Positions 31,185 through 42,502 are shown, counted from the stretch's first letter. The stretch: 64,000 bases of DNA from Thereva unica (GCA_949987705.1 OX465282.1:41752039-41816038), one strand, 5' to 3'. A program made the numbers and translations. The notes: generated from the letters alone by a model not told the origin.

Positions 31185-32108
31185 GGTAAGAAATGTTGAC
31201 AGGTTTCCATTCTCCACCATCGAATAAAAAAGCAGTGGGTGTGTGTACTTATGTACACGCATTAGAAGTTATACTTCTTTGGCGTGATTTTAAGACTAAT
31301 TTTTAATTTCTACACAAATATTTTATTGGATTCTCTCTATTTTCGTGGGTTGGAAGGTACAAGCATTATGATGCCGACACGCTCAAGGCTGTCGGTTATA
31401 CCGTATTCTAATCCTAACTAAAATCACCAACTAGTTGGGTCATTGGGCCTAATTACAATTATCTTAAGATGGGCTTAAGATGCCTCATGTAATTCTCTTA
31501 AGACTGGTTAATTTTCTACCAAAACGTATTAAATGTTAAGCTTAATATGCGTCGCAAAGCTGGATCAGCATTTATTTACCTAATAATACTACTGGTACTT
31601 CTAAGCCCAACTCACTTCTTTTTTGTTCATTTCCGCCTTAGCTTCTGATTGAGGAATTTAGCTTCTGATTGAGGAATTTAGCTTCTCCTCCACTTTAGTC
31701 AGTAGATCAAACGATCGTACCATTATAGTCTAAGACGTTCGCTGCTCTTAGCCGTGCCTTTAGCTGTAGGTTACAGTGCAGCAGTTTGCTCGGCTAATCT
31801 CCGGCAATCCAAAAGGACATCGTCTGTGTCCTCGGTCACAATGAAGAATTCCAGGCGTTGCGTAGACTCATTTTGCCGGTATGCTCTCGTAACTCACCTG
31901 TGGGTACATCGACCTTGGGTAGATTCATTCTACTTCCTTTGCCACTACTGAAATAAACGTCACTTCCAAATTCTGTTCACTTCCCTAGCTTCTTCTTTTA
32001 GTTGTTACTCAATTAAATTGAGTGGGTTAGGGTAATTGAAATATGATACGAAGAGTTTCATAGTAAAGACATTATTGTATCGGCAAATACAGCATCAACG
32101 CTTCCAAC
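31185..32108. other. Interval with degraded repeats, no firm gene
   Basis: 31440-31530 has CTTAAG-rich words and an inverted AATTAACCAGTCTTAAGAG related to the MITE at 13022-13630. A direct 19-bp repeat (TTAGCTTCTGATTGAGGAA) lies near 31640-31680. On the minus strand about 31950-31760, the residues TEDTDDVLLDCRRLAEQ resemble the zinc-finger tail of LINE polymerases, but this is weak. Confidence 0.4.
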
Positions 32109-32921
32109 TGTAACTGTCGGGAGGTTGGTTGAGCTTATGCTCGAAGAAGAACAGAAGAATCTCATGGCCACAAGGGGCCGTAAACACATTACAAAAAAAA
32201 GGAAAGGGAAGGGGTCACTAGTGACCAAAAGAGTGGCTGGACGAAGTCCAAAGAGAGGGATATCGCCATGAAAAAAAATTGACCGCCTCCCTACACTTGG
32301 TTGGGCACGTCTAGCGATGCTCTAGCTAGCTTGCCGGATGGGGGGGGTTCGTCGTGTAGGGAGCCATTAAAAGGGGTGACAGTTTGAATTAAACTAATGA
32401 AAAACACGTGCCGCTGAGAACCAAACAAAAAAAATCACGAGAGGGCGATAGGGGAAACCGCCCGGGGCCATCGAGAGAGCTTAAGGGGGGTTCGGGGTCG
32501 CAGCCATGCGAGCGGGTGCGGTCGGATGTGAATGCTGAAAATGAATCTAAAACATAATAGTACTTACGTATCTAGGAATGGCACACAGCCTCCCCGCTGA
32601 TCACCATGCCCGCTGTCTACCTATTACTTGCTTACATAATTACGGAAGCCGTAAAAAAATGAAAATAAAAAAAACTCGCTAGGATTTTGGATCCGGAAAC
32701 ACATAATTTAATAAGAAAATTTTGTTACAAAAAAACTTCCATTGCTTTACGAGCAAAAAAAAACTTAAAGGGAAATATTTCTTTTATGAATGCATAGGTA
32801 TGAAATTTTTGCGTTGTTGCTTTCTTTTTTTTTCTATAAAATGTTAACCTAATTAATATAAATTCATGCAAAATGTCTAGGTTTGTACTTGGTCAATGTT
32901 ATTGAGACATTTAAATTTCTC

Positions 32922-32923
<2 letters not shown>
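32109..32923 (-). repeat. Gypsy LTR, probably solo
   Basis: Nearly identical to the 5' LTR at 53487-54083 plus 57225-57307, but with about 135 extra bases near 32195-32325. The U5-side end (TGTAACTGTCG) is at 32109. No primer-binding site (plus-strand GGCGCCA) adjoins it, unlike the copy at 53487, so it is a solo or 3' LTR. The other end runs into (TA)n. Confidence 0.8.

Positions 32924-32982
<59 letters not shown>
32924..32982. repeat. (TA)n microsatellite
   Basis: A pure TA tract that continues at 34069-34109 and 35174-35230. It was probably one tract before the pogo and foldback insertions. Confidence 0.9.
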
Positions 32983-32985
<3 letters not shown>

Positions 32986-34065
32986 TCAAACCTGAGTGAG
33001 TGAGAACTGGGTAAGTGAGAAAACTCTACAAGGGAGAGTAATTTCCTCCCGTCATTTTAACCCTCTAAAACCTCTATTAGTGAGAATTAGAGACCTCTAT
33101 AAGAGAAAGCCGTTTTTCTCTCGTGGACCTCTATAACTAAGACTTATTTGTGAGTACCTCTATAAGCGACAGTTTATCGCATGATTTGCTATCTTTTATT
33201 AAATTTCGAGGAACTACAATGGCTGGGGTGACCACACAGAAGTCGTTTCAAGTCATGTGTTTCGAGTTTTCCATTGAATTTTTCCATTTAAAACTCATAT
33301 CAAATGAGTTGATACGATTACTGTTTTTCTGTTTTTCGGTTACTGTTTTTCTGTTATTTTCGTGGTACTATACATTGTTTTTCAAACACATTTTATTCGT
33401 ACGACCAAATTGGCGTGTGTTCTGACCTACTTACCGTACTTACTACAGATTATGTGTATCAATTGTAAGAAAGGTTTAACACGCACTCAAAACAAACACG
33501 AAAAATTAAAGTGTTGCCGTTAAGTGATAAACCTTGAAATTAAGTGGAGTAAGTGACGTTACTCTGACAAACTGTCTCAAGAAAACTGGGTTTTGTATCA
33601 AAACAGATGAACATGACTTTCTGCTAGAGGAAAATGAGGTTGAAGTTGGACCTAGCAATGAGGATTGGGCCAAGCTGGTGTTTCAGGAAACCAGTATGCC
33701 ATCGCTAAAATTTGATGACTTAGTGCAGATTGACAACGACGTGGCTACTGCCGGTGAACACGCCAAGAATCGTGGGAGCACGTGTACTGACAGAATTGAC
33801 AGTGAAGATGAAGCCGACCAATCACAGATTTTGGATACAGAGATAAAGAATATTCCAAAAATGTCGGATTTTCGGTTTTCTTTTGGTTATGTCAAATTCT
33901 AATGAATAAAACATACCTACTTGTATTTGCTGTATTCTTTTAAACCTGTATAAATGAGAAAAGCCACTCCTGAACCTGTATAAGCGAAAAACTTGGATTA
34001 GTGAAAAACCTTCATAAGCGAAAAAGATATTGCGGTCCCTTGAACTCTCGCTTATCCAGGTTCGA

Positions 34066-34068
<3 letters not shown>
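32983..34068 (+). mobile_element. Pogo/Tigger-like DNA transposon, internally deleted
   Basis: The ends CAGTCAAACCTGAGTGAG and the inverse CAGTCGAACCTGGATAAG fit the pogo/Tigger terminal signature, and TA flanks both sides. Subterminal words of the type CCTSTATAAGYGA recur at both ends (33060-33170 and 33945-34030) and may be transposase-binding sites. At 1,086 bp it is far shorter than a full element; only the C-terminal part of a transposase remains. Confidence 0.82.
33540..33902 (+). pseudogene. Tigger-type transposase C-terminal remnant
   Basis: An open frame of about 120 codons without its own ATG. It reads VSDVTLTNCLKKTGF, matching the region after the DDE domain in Tigger/TIGD proteins, followed by an acidic stretch with DDLVQIDNDVATAGE. 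The CENP-B-like DNA-binding domain and the catalytic DDE core are missing. It is bounded by the pogo-like ends of the element. Function is lost; identity rests on the two motifs and the ends. Confidence 0.6.
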
Positions 34069-34109
<41 letters not shown>

Positions 34110-34111
<2 letters not shown>

Positions 34112-35171
34112 GGCATTCTCTGTCAAATCAGCCACCCCCCCTCACACTTTATTTTTCAAGATATTTTTATGTATTTGGGCTTAAAATTTTTGTTACACCT
34201 TCTAGTTTTTTATGCCGTATGGTGTTTTGTGATTTTCAAAATGGCGGATATACAATGGCGGAAAAGAAGAAGAACATGTTATAATTTTTATTAAATTTCA
34301 ACTTTTTCGATTAATTCCCGAGATCCTATTGGGCTCAAATTCTGCCGACACCCTCAGATTTAATAATAATGCAAGGTCGTTCGGTTCATATCATTGTAGA
34401 TCCAACATGGCCGTTATCATAAAATGGCCGACTATATTTTTTTTAGAACCCCCTCGACATGGGTATTAAATAAAAGGGCATGACAAGCAGAATACAATGA
34501 GCTGCCTTACGTAATGTAAGATCCAATATGGTGGCCAAAACAAAATGGCCGACGGTTATGTTTTAGCAAACCCCCATTCTTGGGTGTCAAATGAAAAGGT
34601 GTGACAAAAAATACAATAAGTTATGTTACCTTATTCGAAATGTTTTGTGGCGGACGACAAAAAGTTGAGGAGTACCATTTTTCTCACAACTTCCGTTCAG
34701 ATTAAAGTCAAACTTATTCCAGTGGCAAAACAAAAAAAATTTGTTTTGGCCACCATATTGGATCTTACATTACGTAAGGCGGCTCATTGTATTCTGCTTG
34801 TCATGCCCTTTTATTTAATACCCATGTCGAGGGGGTTCTAAAAAAATATAGTCGGCCATTTTATGATAACGGCCATGTTGGATCTACAATGATATGAACC
34901 GAACGACCTTGCATTATTATTAAATCTGAGGGTGTCGGCAGAATTTGAGGCCAATAGGATCTCGGGAATTAATCGAAAAAGTTGAAATTTAATAAAAATT
35001 ATAACATGTTCTTCTTCTTTTCCGCCATTGTATATCCGCCATTTTGAAAATCACAAAACACCATACGGCATTAAAAACTAGAAGGTGTAACAAAAATTTT
35101 AAGCCCAAATACATAAAAATATCTTGAAAAATAAAGTGTGAGGGGGGGTGGCTGATTTGACAGAGAATGCC

Positions 35172-35173
<2 letters not shown>
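34110..35173. mobile_element. Foldback element with ~430-bp inverted arms
   Basis: GGGGCATTCTCTGTCAAATC from 34110 is mirrored at 35173. The arms match over about 430 bp with very few differences and surround a ~200-bp centre. It lies in (TA)n. Each arm contains a module (CCTCGACATGGGTATTAAAT ... AGAATACAATGAGC) that also makes up the 128-bp minisatellite at 57744-58640. There is no transposase. Confidence 0.88.
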
Positions 35174-35235
<62 letters not shown>

Positions 35236-35429
35236 TGACCAGCAATTTGTATTTACATAATAATTACCTATAATTACTGTAAATCGTACCGAGACAACAA
35301 TCTGTCTGTTCATAGGTCTGGCATAGCTTAAAACTAAACTTAAAACTAGAAGTACCAAAAATATATAATATTTCAATAACAATTATTAATGTAGCTTGCT
35401 TACAATTTTTACTCTACTTTTAGTTATTA
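35174..35429. other. (TA)n tract and short spacer
   Basis: TA tract to 35230, then about 200 bases of AT-rich sequence without recognised content. Confidence 0.5.
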
Positions 35430-37758
35430 CTAGCATAAAACCCGCGTGCATTGCAACGCTTTTAAAAACTGTTTATTATGTGCAATGTTTTCCTTAAAAA
35501 AAACCAACAAAAAAGTCAGCTGTTATTATCCCTAAAAAGGGTTTATTATAATGCATTTTTTTAATAAATATGGTAAACAAATTGCTGCGAATATCACCTC
35601 TGCTCAACAAATATGCAAGTTTTGAAGAAGAGATTGGCATGTATATGCCATCAAGAAAAGTGACATTTTAGGGTTTGACGAACGTTCGTTAAGGTTGTTC
35701 GCCTAGTTACGTGAATGTAAGAAATTATGAAGCAATCACAAATGAATATTAAATAAAATGAATTTCGAGTCATTCATTTCTACGTGATTATAGGGATGCA
35801 CTGTCAAAATTTCAGCCCTTCAGCTTCAGAGGCTTGGGTTAACCCCATTTCATCCCCTTAGGAGATGCATTTCGAGTAATCGCCTCTTAGTGGATGTCCA
35901 CGTCATTATAGGGATGCACTGTCAAAATTTCAACCCTGTAGCTCCAGTAGTTTGGTAACCCCATTTCACCCCTTTAGGGATGAATTTCGAAAAATCGCTT
36001 CTTAGTAAATGTCCACTTCATTATAGAGATGCACTGTCAAAATTTCAGCCGTTTAGCTCCAGCGGTTTGGCTTAACCCCATTTCACTCCCTTAGGGGATA
36101 AATTTCGAAAAATCGCCTTATAGTGGATGTCCACGCCATTATAGGGATGCACTGTCAAAATTTCAGCCCTACAGCTCCAGCGGTTTGGGTAAACCCCATT
36201 TCACCTCCTTAGGGGATGAATTTCGCAAAATCGCTTCTTAGTGGATGTTCACGCCATTATAGGGATGCACTGTCAAAATTTCAGCCCTATAGCTCCAGCG
36301 GTTTGGGTAAACCCCATTTCACCCCCTTAGGGGATGAATTTCGAAAAATCGCTTCTTAGTGGATGTCCACGCCATTATAGGGATGCACTGTCAAAATTTC
36401 AGCCCTATAGCTCCAACGGTTTGGATAAACCCCATTTCACCCCCTTAGAGCATGAATTTCGAAAAATCGCTTTATAGTGGATGTCCACTCCATTATAGGG
36501 ATGCACTGTCCAAATTTCAGCCCTATAGCTTTAGCGGTTTGTAAAATCCCTATTTCACACCCTTAGGGGATGAATTTCGAAAAATCGCTCTTTAGTGGAT
36601 GTAAACGTCATTATAGGGATGCACTATCAAAATTTCAGCCCTATAGCTTTAGCGGTTTGTAAAAACCCCATTTCACACCCTTAGGGGATGAATTTCGAAA
36701 AATCGCTCTTTAGTGGATGTCCACGTCATTATAGGGATGCACTGTTAAAATTTCAACCCTATAGCTCAAGCGGTTTGGATAAACCCTATTTCACCCCCTT
36801 AAGGGATGAATTTCGAAAAATCGCTTTTTAGTGGATGTCCACTCCATTATAGGGATGCACTGTCCAATTTTCAGCCCTATAGCTTTAGCGGTTTGTAAAA
36901 ACCCCATTTCACACCCTTAGGGGATGAATTTCGAAAAATCGCTCTTTAGTGGATGTCCACGTCATTAAAGGGAAAATTTCAACCCTATAGCTCCAGCGGT
37001 TTAGAAAAACCCCATTTCACCCCCTTAAAGGATGAATTTCGAAAAATCGCTTTATAGTGGATGTCCACTCCATTATAGGGATGCACTGTCCAATTTTCAG
37101 CCCTATAGCTTTAGCGGTTTGTAAAAACCCCATTTTACACCCTTAGGGGAAGAATTAGGGGATGAATTTCGAAAAATCGCTTTTTAGTGGATGTAAACGT
37201 CATTATATGGATGCACTGTCAAAATTTCAGCCCTATAGCTCCAGCGGTTTGGGTAAACCCCATTTCACCCCCTTAGGGGATGAATTTCGAAAAATCGCTT
37301 CTTAGCGGATGTCCACGCCATTATAGGGATGCACTGTCGAAACTTCAGCCCTATAGCCCCAACGGTTTGGATTAACCCCATTTCACCCCCTTAGGGGATG
37401 AATTTCGAAAAATCGCTTTATAGTGGATGTCCACGCCATTATAGGGATGCACTGTCAAAATTTCAGCCTTTTAGCTCCAGCGGTTTAGGTTATTTTTTGT
37501 CTGTCAGTCAGTTACTTTTTATACAATAGAAAAAAAAGTAAAGATAAAAAATCTCCTTACAACTTATTGAACCCCATTTCACCCCCTTCAACCCTTTTTT
37601 TCTCCATAAAAAGTAGCATATGTCCGTCTCCAAGGTCTAAACTATGTCTGTAGCAAATTTCATAAAAATCGGTTTAGTGGTTTAGGCGTGAAAGCGTAAC
37701 AGACAGACAGACAGACAGACAGACAGAGTTACTTTCGCATTTATAATATTAGTAAGGA
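35430..37758 (-). mobile_element. Helitron-like non-autonomous element with minisatellite
   Basis: Read on the minus strand it starts TCCTTACTAATATTATAAAT after an A at 37759 and ends GCTAG before a T at 35429, with a small GC-rich palindrome (GCGTTGCA/TGCACGC) about 12 bases before CTAG. TC start, CTAG end, 3' hairpin and A|T insertion fit a Helitron. Near the 5' end are (CTGT)n and a TTTCACGCCTAAACCACTAA block common in arthropod repeats of this type. It carries no Rep-helicase. It lies next to the 3' end of the LINE at 37759. Confidence 0.65.
35765..37490. repeat. Minisatellite, ~118-bp unit, about 15 copies
   Basis: ATTATAGGGATGCACTGTC recurs near 35787, 35904, 36020, 36138, 36255, 36373, 36491, 36609, 36727, 36845, 36963 (short unit), 37071, 37201, 37319 and 37437. 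Units contain CCCTATAGCTCCAGCGGTTT and GGGGATGAATTTCGAAAAAT. Two sub-variants (AGCTCCAGCGG and AGCTTTAGCGG) are interspersed. Confidence 0.95.
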
Positions 37759-37944
37759 TTATATATTTGAGACTATCCAATTTTTAATCTTGTTCTTTCT
37801 TTGTGTTTTATTTAAAGTTTTTAATTCATTTGGTAAACTATTGAAAATTCTAATCGCTATAGTTATTTTTACAGCTAATCGTTTAACTTTTACCTGGAAT
37901 TTGTAGCAATTTAAATCTTGTATTACTAGAAGAATTGACGAACT
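37759..37944 (-). pseudogene. Host LINE C-terminal piece
   Basis: Minus-strand codons read SSSILLVIQDLNCYKFQVK, then AIRIFNSLPNELKTLN, the typical last conserved block of LINE polymerases (YNSLPNEIK-type), and stop about 60 bases later. It is separated from the RT piece by the left Helentron. Confidence 0.75.
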
Positions 37945-38098
37945 TTTTGACGTGACAACGTCTATTAAAACGATGAACGCCGGCTGCATGCAATTTTAAA
38001 AATTTGATCGTAGTAATCTTAAAAATTTAATTAAAATTGTCAATATTTAATTAAATTAAATTTGTCAAAGCAAGCCAAACACTCTGTATCCTAACTGG

Positions 38099-38386
38099 GT
38101 GCCGGTTTATAAGAAAATAGTGAACATTACACTGACGAAAACTGTGAAATGCAAACGAAAACAGTTTCCTTGCGTTCCTGCTTGTGCTATTACCATTCAC
38201 AAGTCGCAAGGTGGGACGTTTACTGTTATTGTTTATAAATATTCCTCGGAGCAACCACAACAGTTGGTGTACGTGGCGCTGAGTTGGGTAACGAATATAG
38301 ACGGCTTGCACATCATCACGGAAAAAGATGCGGCTTTTATCTTCAAACACGGACGGGATGGGAACGACTACGTGAGATGTCCGTAA
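38099..38386 (+). pseudogene. Helentron helicase C-terminal remnant
   Basis: About 95 codons of a Pif1-type helicase end. Visible are KRKQFPCVPACAITIHKSQG (motif V region) and QQLVYVALSWVTNIDGLHII (motif VI region). In Helitron helicases motif VI reads ALSR; here the arginine is tryptophan, in both copies, so ATP hydrolysis would be lost even in a longer protein. The Rep nuclease and helicase motifs I-IV are absent. It directly precedes the endonuclease frame, as in Helentrons. Confidence 0.75.
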
Positions 38387-38431
38387 CGAACACATTCGAC
38401 TCCGTGGACACTTCGAAAGCAGTGAAATTTT

Positions 38432-39184
38432 GTGATGACGGTAACCAACGCTGGGCAAACTGTAGTGACAAACCTTAATGTTCAGAGTTTGTCTGCGCAC
38501 TTCGCTGATATTGAAACGGATCTCGTGATACCAAGATCGGATTATTTGGTATTGACTGAAACGTGGATGCGTGACAATTTTGATCCAGTTCCAATCAACA
38601 ATTATGAATGTATAACCAGGCAGAATAATCGATCGGATTCTGATACAAACGCAGCTGGTGGAGTGGCAATCTATCGAAAATTAACATCAACATCCACAGC
38701 CAAAGTTCTCCACGTTGAATTGTCGGACACAACTCGTCTCATCAGAAACACAGGCGAGGTCTGCTTGGCTGAAATTACATGCTTCACTGCTGATACGACG
38801 TTTCAAATTGTACTTGGCGCAGTGTATATTAATCCTGGAGCAAGTGTCTCAAACAATAGTGTATTGCTGCACCAAGCACTCTTTCCGTACGTGCATAACA
38901 GTCAGTATGTGCATCCGATCATGCAAGTTGATACCAATGTACCAATTCTTCTTTGTGGCGACTTCAACACAAACGTGAATAATGATGATACATTCCTCAA
39001 ATTCATAAAGGATATGTACAATCTCGAATGCACATCAGATGTTACTAAGTCAACAACGCTGAGAGGAACAACCCTCGATTTGACTTTTTCAAGGCACATT
39101 GCACTTGAAACACTCCCATTCATTTCATACTTTTCCTATCATCGACCTATCCTTAACAGAATAACACAGATTGCAAGAAGTTAA
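38432..39184 (+). CDS. Helentron endonuclease domain (EEP family)
   Basis: A 250-codon frame with an ATG start (GTGATGACG). It carries NLNVQSLSAHF, LTETWMRD, GGVAIY, GDFNTN, TTLDLTFS and YFSYHRP, the order of an endonuclease/exonuclease/phosphatase domain as fused to Helentron Rep-helicases. The usual final S-D-H appears as S-Y-H. In complete Helentrons this lies at the C terminus of the Rep-helicase; here it stands as a separate frame 45 bases after the helicase remnant. Whether it is ever translated is unknown. The inverted copy has lost one G near its end and is frameshifted. Confidence 0.7.
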   Translation: MMTVTNAGQTVVTNLNVQSLSAHFADIETDLVIPRSDYLVLTETWMRDNFDPVPINNYECITRQNNRSDSDTNAAGGVAIYRKLTSTSTAKVLHVELSDTTRLIRNTGEVCLAEITCFTADTTFQIVLGAVYINPGASVSNNSVLLHQALFPYVHNSQYVHPIMQVDTNVPILLCGDFNTNVNNDDTFLKFIKDMYNLECTSDVTKSTTLRGTTLDLTFSRHIALETLPFISYFSYHRPILNRITQIARS

Positions 39185-39478
39185 ATATCAGACATGTATA
39201 AAAGCTGTAAGTGAATTTGTTACTACACATTGTTACTTGTAAATAATCTGTTCATTAAAGTAATAAAAATATTTGAATTCATTAGTGCAAATAAAAGCTA
39301 ATTTATCAATCAAAATGAATATTTCATTTCACTCCTTTTTGTATCCATACAAAATAATGATAATTTAATATAAATGATTCAATTTTATTCATAAAAGTAT
39401 GCAATCATTTCATCAATGTTTTCGCATGACGTTGTCACGTTAAACTATCGTCCGTAAACCCTCTTTACAGACAACAAA

Positions 39479-40694
39479 AATTTTTTTTAAGATTTTCGTA
39501 ATGATACAGAATGGAATTATAAGAGAATAATTGTTCTAAATTTAATTGGTTATTACTATTAATAAATCTATTCTTATTTATTATTTTTAATATTCTAAAC
39601 TGCAATCTTTGTAGCAAACTTAGGTAGTTATTATAAGCACCTCCCCAAGCTATATTGCCGTAGGTAATAAGGCTGTGAAAAAAAGCATAATATATTGTTC
39701 TTAAAGTTTCAGTCTGCATAATTTTAGATAATCTGAAGAAAAGAAAAGGTCAGTATCTTGTTTTGTCTAGAATGTATTAAATATGGGTATCCCATTTTAA
39801 ATTCGAATCAAAAATTATGCCAAGATATTTATGATTGGATTTTTGTTCTATAGGAGAGTTATTGATATGTATATTAAGGTGGTTGGGACATTGGTGCTAT
39901 AACTACCAAAGTTTAAGTATACAGTTTTCTTTATGTTGAGAGAGAGTTTATTTATAGCTAACCAGTTAGAGATTATTATTAGTGCATGATTCATTTTATT
40001 TTCAATTATTTCCCACTTTTTGTCTGTTGCAACCACCGCAGTGTCATCTGCATAAGAAAATATAGTGTTAGCTGGCATTTGCATTAGAAGGTCATTAACA
40101 TATAAAATGAAGGGAAGAGGCCCAAGGATAGTTCCTTGAGGCACTCAAGTTGAGACAGTTTGAAATCTACTAAAAACTCCATTGGTTTTTACTCTTTGTT
40201 TTCTATTGTGCAAATAACTTGCTAACAGGTTTAGAGCATGACCTCTTATGCCATACCTGCTAAGCTTTTGAAGTAAAATCTTATGGTTAACATTGTCAAA
40301 GGCTTTTGCAAGGTCCAAAAATACTATTGTAATTGGATCACTCCTATCTATTCTCTGAAGTATTAAACTAGTGATTTTACTAAGAGCATCGTTTGCACCT
40401 ATTTTTCTAATGAACCCAAATTGACTTGTAGATAATATTTTATGTTTAATTATAAATGAGAATAGTCTATTGGATATTATTTTTTCAAATATTTTAGCAA
40501 GATTAGAGATAAGAGAAATAGGTCTAAAGTTGCTGGGCATGTGTTTATCCCCTTCTTTTGGTATTGGCTGAATTTCAGCCCTTTTTAAAGCATCAGGCCA
40601 GCTTGCAGTGCTAATGCTGGTGTTTATAATATGAACAAGTGGATCAAGAATAAATTGAACTAGATTTTTTAAAGTCTTAGAGTGAATGCCATCT
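39479..40694 (-). pseudogene. Host LINE reverse transcriptase piece
   Basis: Contains [53 protein letters not shown] and LITYGNIAWG, i.e. nearly the whole RT with thumb. A TGA replaces the glycine of the GVPQG box near 40140, and the frame shifts again near 39848. The catalytic ADD box is intact in sequence. The piece starts right at the target duplication of the RTE-like fragment (40685-40694) and ends at the left Helentron. Confidence 0.88.
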
Positions 40695-41290
40695 TCTTCT
40701 TCTTTATACTCCTTTAATCCCTCATGGGACATAGGGCGGAAACAGTTGCCCTCCAGCGGACTCTGTTTTGCGCGACAGCTCTTAGCTCCGACCAGGATCT
40801 CCCAGTTGTTGCGGCTTCTTCTAGTAGGGTTCTCCTCCACGTTGTTCTAGGTCTTCCTACTCGACGGGAACCTTGCGGATTCCAGTCAAGGGCCTGTTTG
40901 GCTAGATTTTCGTTTTCGCGTCGCAAGGTGTGGCCAACCCAATTCCATTTCCTTCGCCTGTTTTGATCGTCTATCCTTTCTTGGCCGGCACGGCGCCATA
41001 GTTCTTCGTTTGAAATTCTATCTTGCCAGCGGATTTTTAGGATACGACGAAGGCATCTGTTGATGAAGACTTGTAGGCGCCCTGTGATGAATTGGGTGAC
41101 TTTCCATGTTTCGCAACCATACAAAAGAACTGCCTTAACGTTGGAGTTGAACAGCCGCAATTTGGTGTTAGTGGAAATCACCGTTGATCTCCATATGTGG
41201 GACAGGCATGCATAAGCGCCTCGTGCTTTATTTATTCTGGAACTGACGTCTTCTTCTGCCCCGCCATTTTCGGTAATAATGCTACCGAGG
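40695..41290 (-). mobile_element. 5'-truncated RTE-like LINE fragment, 596 bp
   Basis: The minus-strand frame reads LGSIITENGGAEEDVSSRI, VLLYGCETW, CLRRILKIRWQDRISNEELW, GHTLRRENENLAKQALDWNP and [15 protein letters not shown], the C-terminal region of an RTE-type LINE, ending near ALCPMRD and an AAGAAGAAGAAG tail. A perfect 10-bp direct repeat AATGCCATCT (40685-40694 and 41291-41300) bounds it. This family differs from that at 54084-57224. Confidence 0.92.
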
Positions 41291-41770
41291 AATGCCATCT
41301 ACACCTCCAATTTTAGGTTTCATTTTTTGAATTATTTTAAGTACTTCATCATGAGTTGTAGCAAACTTATCATCATCAACTGAGGTTGCTGCAAACTAAC
41401 GTTGTGGGGTTGCTGTATTTTATCACTTAGGTTTTTACCTATATTTGTAAAAAAATTTTGTTGTCTGTAAAGAGGGTTTACGGACGATAGTTTAACGTGA
41501 CAACGTCATGCGAAAACATTGATGAAATGATTGCATACTTTTATGAATAAAATTGAATCATTTATATTAAATTATCATTATTTTGTATGGATACAAAAAG
41601 GAGTGAAATGAAATATTCATTTTGATTGATAAATTAGCTTTTATTTGCACTAATGAATTCAAATATTTTTATTACTTTAATGAACAGATTATTTACAAGT
41701 AACAATGTGTAGTAACAAATTCACTTACAGCTTTTATACATGTCTGATATTTAACTTCTTGCAATCTGTG

Positions 41771-42502
41771 TTATTCTGTTAAGGATAGGTCGATGATAGG
41801 AAAAGTATGAAATGAATGGGAGTGTTTCAAGTGCAATGTGCTTGAAAAAGTCAAATCGAGGGTTGTTCCTCTCAGCGTTGTTGACTTAGTAACATCTGAT
41901 GTGCATTCGAGATTGTACATATCCTTTATGAATTTGAGGAATGTATCATCATTATTCACGTTTGTGTTGAAGTCGCCACAAAGAAGAATTGGTACATTGG
42001 TATCAACTTGCATGATCGGATGCACATACTGACTGTTATGCACGTACGGAAAGAGTGCTTGGTGCAGCAATACACTATTGTTTGAGACACTTGCTCCAGG
42101 ATTAATATACACTGCGCCAAGTACAATTTGAAACGTCGTATCAGCAGTGAAGCATGTAATTTCAGCCAAGCAGACCTCGCCTGTGTTTCTGATGAGACGA
42201 GTTGTGTCCGACAATTCAACGTGGAGAACTTTGGCTGTGGATGTTGATGTTAATTTTCGATAGATTGCCACTCCACCAGCTGCGTTTGTATCAGAATCCG
42301 ATCGATTATTCTGCCTGGTTATACATTCATAATTGTTGATTGGAACTGGATCAAAATTGTCACGCATCCACGTTTCAGTCAATACCAAATAATCCGATCT
42401 TGGTATCACGAGATCCGTTTCAATATCGGCGAAGTGCGCAGACAAACTCTGAACATTAAGGTTTGTCACTACAGTTTGCCCAGCGTTGGTTACCGTCATC
42501 AC
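41771..42502 (-). pseudogene. Second Helentron endonuclease copy, frameshifted end
   Basis: Identical to the plus-strand copy as far as TTLDLTFS, then out of frame because one G is missing (AAGCAC against AAGGCAC). The final S-Y-H box is therefore lost from this frame. The ATG start is conserved. Confidence 0.75.

Larger units (their letters stand above)
37945..39478 (+). mobile_element. Helentron derivative, plus orientation
   Basis: Predicted limits come from the host LINE reading frame. The 5' part starts TTTTGACGTGACAACGTC and the 3' part has the inverse GACGTTGTCACGTTAAA at 39428-39444 (subterminal inverted repeats), then a small hairpin GTAAACCCTCTTTAC (39454-39468) and ACAGACAACAAAAA. 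T-rich sequence adjoins both ends, consistent with insertion between two T's. It keeps only the C-terminal helicase and an endonuclease. An almost identical copy lies inverted at 41455-43037. Confidence 0.75.

Noticed and set aside
31754..31951. Plus-strand frame
   Set aside because: The opposite strand has a weak LINE-tail resemblance; neither side is strong enough for a gene call.
35765..37490. CRISPR-like array
   Set aside because: Units are contiguous ~118-bp minisatellite repeats without unique spacers, in a eukaryotic genome. The same holds for the 128-bp array at 57744-58640.
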